From positions 1 through 14,875 of the forward strand of contig DAOVIO010000098.1 in assembly GCA_030673645.1 (NCBI GenBank): DNA of 14,875 nucleotides, read 5' to 3'. Source of the stretch: JAGLSB01 sp023135955 (lineage in GTDB: Bacteria; Bacteroidota; Bacteroidia; Bacteroidales; GCA-2748055). The translations under genes and the position numbers were made by a program. The notes under the pieces were generated by a model. That model was not told the DNA's origin. It was given only the letters and a program-made list of their open reading frames with translations, and searched no databases. How positions within the stretch are numbered: position 1 is the stretch's first letter; each line of letters starts with the position of its first letter. Positions 12,811-14,875 of this stretch are shown piece by piece.

Positions 12811-13662
12811 ATGAAAAAATCAATCCTGAGCATTGCGCTCATAATATTTAGTATTATTGCTCTAACATCATGCGATCAGGCAAATCCTGAAAAATTTATT
12901 GGGCTACAATTATACTCTCTGCGAGGTGAGATGAAGGAACGCCCGGCAGAAACCGTTAAACTTGTGGGAGAAATGGGCTATGGCTTTGTTGAAGCAGCTG
13001 GATATAAAGACGGAAAATTTTATGGAATGGAACCTCTCGACTTCAAACAAGTCGTTGAAGAAAGTGGTATGGTCTTCCTGGGATCACATACTGGACAGAA
13101 TATTCCTGATTCTACAAACTGGGATAAAACAATGGAATGGTGGGATCAATGTATAGCTGCTCACAAAGAAGCAGGAGTTGAATATATCCTTAAACCATCG
13201 ATGGGGAAAAAGGCTTATGCTAGTCTTGAAGGTTTGAAAGATTATTGTGAGTATTTTGATGCTGTTGGTGAAAAATGTAATGAGGCCGGAATTCGGTTTG
13301 GTTATCATAATCATGCCAAGGAATTTTCCGAATTGGAAGGAGAAGTCATTTACGATTTTATGCTGAATAATACAGATCCAGAAAAGGTTATGTTCCAAAT
13401 CGATTTATACTGGGCTATTGAAGGTGGCGTAGATCCAAATGTGTATTTCGAGAATTTCCCAGGTCGTTTTTGGCTCTGGCACGTCAAAGATGAGAAAGAA
13501 GTTGGTGCAAGTGGAAATATTGATTTTGAGAAAATATGGACAGGAACTGAAAAAGCAGGTGTAAAATATTTCATTGTTGAGCAGGAAGAATACTATTATC
13601 TTCCCCTTGAAAGTATAGAAATGAGCCTTAAATTCCTACTGGACGCAGATTATGTGAAGTAA
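12811..13662 (+). CDS. secreted lipoprotein, TIM-barrel sugar isomerase/epimerase family
   Basis: An exported protein of the xylose-isomerase-like TIM-barrel (AP_endonuc_2) family, often annotated sugar phosphate isomerase/epimerase. The 283 residues begin with a signal peptide and lipobox LTSC (Cys21), so it is likely anchored to a membrane facing the periplasm or outside. The barrel starts at IGLQLYSLRGEM. Candidate metal ligands follow the family pattern: GYHNH (His166, His168), FQIDLYWA (Asp198), WHVKDEK (His224, Asp227) and FIVEQEE (Glu257 or Glu259). An exported location implies a free sugar or glycoside rather than a phosphate as substrate; related Bacteroidota lipoproteins act on 3-keto-sugars or cyclitols, but that is only an analogy. 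The next gene on the strand is another secreted sugar-enzyme-like lipoprotein, 140 bases on. Confidence 0.87.
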   Translation: MKKSILSIALIIFSIIALTSCDQANPEKFIGLQLYSLRGEMKERPAETVKLVGEMGYGFVEAAGYKDGKFYGMEPLDFKQVVEESGMVFLGSHTGQNIPDSTNWDKTMEWWDQCIAAHKEAGVEYILKPSMGKKAYASLEGLKDYCEYFDAVGEKCNEAGIRFGYHNHAKEFSELEGEVIYDFMLNNTDPEKVMFQIDLYWAIEGGVDPNVYFENFPGRFWLWHVKDEKEVGASGNIDFEKIWTGTEKAGVKYFIVEQEEYYYLPLESIEMSLKFLLDADYVK

Positions 13663-13729
13663 TCGAAATGTGTGATTCTTTTATAGATTTTGGGTGGTAT
13701 TAAGTTTATTAAAAATATGAGGTTATTAT

Positions 13730-13761
13730 CTACTATATAACATGATACTGTTATATAGTAG
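13730..13761 (+). terminator. 12-bp stem-loop between the two lipoprotein genes
   Basis: CTACTATATAAC (13730-13741) pairs exactly with 13750-13761 over the loop ATGATACT. It lies 67 bases after the isomerase-like stop and 41 before the next ATG. No U-tract follows, so termination is only one option; it could also be an operator or an mRNA-stabilising stem. Confidence 0.45.
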
Positions 13762-13802
13762 CACCTATTTCATGCTTCAATATAAACCTGAAAACATTTC
13801 AA

Positions 13803-14693
13803 ATGAAAAATTTATCTATTCTATTATTCCTGGTGCTTTTTTGTGTAGCAGGATGCAAAAATGCTAGTCAAGAACAAGAGCACCAAGCAACAATACCTGA
13901 AAAACCAATATTTAGCCTAACAGAAATATGGGCAACAGATACATTAATGACTACTTGCGAATCGGTGATCTTTGACAAAGAAAGAAATGTAATATATGTT
14001 TCAAACATTAACTCCGGACCAGCAGACAAAGACGGAAACGGCTTTATATCAAAACTTTCTCCGGATGGTGAAATCTTAAGTCTCAAATGGATTACAGAAA
14101 TAAGCGCACCGAAAGGGCTTGGGATTGATAAAGGTCTTTTATATGTTACTGATATTGATGAACTTGTAATAATCGACATTGAAGAAGGGGAAATCATTCA
14201 AAAATTTCCTGTTGAAGGCTCAAGTTTCCTAAACGACCTTGATATTGATTCAGAAGGAGTTATATATATTACTGATTCCAATACAGGGAAGATTCATAAA
14301 TACAAAAATGGGGAAATAAGCGATTGGATTACCGAAGGACTGAAAAGACCTAATGGTTTATTTATTGAAAAAGATAGAATTTTGCTTACTACATCTGAGG
14401 GACAAGTGCTAAGATCTATCGATCCTTCGACTGCTGAGATGAAAGTTCTTACTTCAGAAATTGGACGAGGTGATGGGGTCAGGTTTACTGGAATTGAAGG
14501 TTATTATCTAATTTCTGATTGGAGTGGCGAAATATTTTTAATTGATCCTGATTATAATAAAATTTCTCTTTTAAATACGAAAGAACAAAATAAAAATACT
14601 GCCGATTTTGCATTTAACATGAAGGAAAAAGTGATTTATGTCCCCACTTTTTTTGATAATCGAGTTGTTGCATATAAGCTGGAAATAAAATAG
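13803..14693 (+). CDS. secreted lipoprotein, SMP-30/gluconolactonase-like beta-propeller
   Basis: An exported beta-propeller of the SMP-30/gluconolaconase/LRE family. The 296 residues start with a signal peptide and lipobox VAGC (Cys18). The four residues that hold the divalent metal in SMP-30 have convincing counterparts in order: Glu53 (CESVIFD), Asn144 (LNDLDID), Asn184 (RPNGLFIE) and Asp224 (GRGDGVRF). This supports a metal-dependent lactonase-type site rather than a purely structural NHL propeller. Repeated VIYVSN, LLYVTD, VIYITD and VIYVPT strands mark the blades. It may open a sugar lactone, possibly one made by a partner enzyme, but the real substrate is unknown. It follows the TIM-barrel lipoprotein on the same strand, and a short signal-peptide ORF starts 11 bases after it. 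Confidence 0.86.
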   Translation: MKNLSILLFLVLFCVAGCKNASQEQEHQATIPEKPIFSLTEIWATDTLMTTCESVIFDKERNVIYVSNINSGPADKDGNGFISKLSPDGEILSLKWITEISAPKGLGIDKGLLYVTDIDELVIIDIEEGEIIQKFPVEGSSFLNDLDIDSEGVIYITDSNTGKIHKYKNGEISDWITEGLKRPNGLFIEKDRILLTTSEGQVLRSIDPSTAEMKVLTSEIGRGDGVRFTGIEGYYLISDWSGEIFLIDPDYNKISLLNTKEQNKNTADFAFNMKEKVIYVPTFFDNRVVAYKLEIK

Positions 14694-14704
14694 ATCCTAA
14701 AAGA

Positions 14705-14812
14705 ATGAAGAAATATCTAATTATTCTGTTCTTATCAATACCGATATTATCAAGCAGTATATTATATTCTCAAAATATTGTAATGGATCTTAAAAATACT
14801 CCCCTCCTTTAG
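14705..14812 (+). pseudogene. 35-codon remnant: signal peptide of a lost secreted protein
   Basis: ATG at 14705 opens a frame of 35 codons ending in TAG at 14810-14812. The product starts MKKYLIILFLSIPILSSSI, a clear signal peptide, followed by LYSQNIVMDLKNTPLL and the stop. A Gln shortly after the hydrophobic core is usual for exported Bacteroidota proteins. Nothing beyond about 12 residues of mature protein remains, and palindromic repeat sequence begins two bases after the stop. The simplest reading is a gene truncated by a deletion or repeat insertion; a genuine tiny secreted peptide is less likely. It starts 11 bases after the propeller stop, so it was probably co-transcribed. Confidence 0.55.
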
Positions 14813-14814
14813 AC

Positions 14815-14836
14815 AACGTTTCTTTAAAGATACGTT
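14815..14836. repeat. 22-bp near-perfect palindrome
   Basis: AACGTTTCTTT (14815-14825) pairs with AAAGATACGTT (14826-14836) at 10 of 11 positions. It starts two bases after the stop of the truncated ORF and adjoins the GC-rich palindrome at the window edge. Confidence 0.7.
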
Positions 14837-14839
14837 TAA

Positions 14840-14875
14840 TTTTCCTTTTCCGCCCCGCGGGGCGGAAAAGGAAAA
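14840..14875. repeat. 36-bp perfect palindrome reaching the window end
   Basis: The sequence is exactly self-complementary about the centre 14857/14858, with 18-base arms: a CCGCCCCGCGGGGCGG core flanked by T/C-rich and A/G-rich ends. Its GC content contrasts sharply with the surroundings, as in other dispersed palindromes. It may extend past the window. As RNA it would act as a strong hairpin after the lipoprotein genes. Confidence 0.85.

Noticed and set aside
14025..14060. EF-hand-like DKDGNGFIS stretch in the SMP-30-like lipoprotein
   Set aside because: The twelfth position of the loop is Ser instead of Glu and no flanking helices are expected in a beta-propeller; it is better read as a blade turn.

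Overview
The window looks like a chromosomal segment of a Bacteroidota species, probably a free-living or marine/sediment member; the genus cannot be fixed from the sequence. The reasons are AT-rich spacers, near-absence of Shine-Dalgarno sequences, TAnnTTTG-type promoter elements ahead of several genes, two secreted lipoproteins of Bacteroidota style, and dispersed palindromic and tandem repeats between genes. No phage, transposase, CRISPR array, tRNA or rRNA was seen.

Layout. (1) 75-3668, minus strand: a compact sugar ABC importer operon of the ribose/CUT2 type (binding lipoprotein, fused double ATPase, permease). (2) 3925-6817: two DEAD-box RNA helicases on the plus strand, one RhlE-like and one DbpA-like with a C-terminal RNA-binding domain, with a small VF530/DUF2132 gene between them on the minus strand. 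(3) 6818-7233: a non-coding repeat block with a 65-bp direct repeat and a nested fold-back carrying a perfect 21-bp stem. (4) 7234-11175: a redox or stress module. On the minus strand are a two-cluster ferredoxin-like protein, a small cupin and a NapH-like membrane iron-sulfur protein. Divergent on the plus strand are a Crp/Fnr-family regulator with an N-terminal cysteine cluster and a second cupin. A perfect 16-bp palindrome in the divergent promoter is the likely binding site of the regulator. (5) 11279-12409, minus: a 6-phosphofructokinase with an unusual active-site loop. (6) 12811-14693, plus: two secreted lipoproteins, a TIM-barrel sugar isomerase/epimerase-like protein and an SMP-30/gluconolactonase-like beta-propeller, followed by a 35-codon signal-peptide remnant and a palindromic repeat at the window edge.

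How the parts may work together. The ABC importer and phosphofructokinase belong to sugar uptake and glycolysis, and the two lipoproteins look like secreted sugar-modifying enzymes, but nothing shows they share a pathway. The helicases act in ribosome assembly and RNA turnover. The most coherent unit beyond housekeeping is the Crp/Fnr, ferredoxin, cupin and NapH-like module. Its regulator, operator geometry and iron-sulfur proteins suggest a locally controlled response to oxygen, nitric oxide or redox state. A second candidate is the leader of the 10825 cupin gene, whose inverted repeats can form mutually exclusive hairpins ending in a terminator-like stem.
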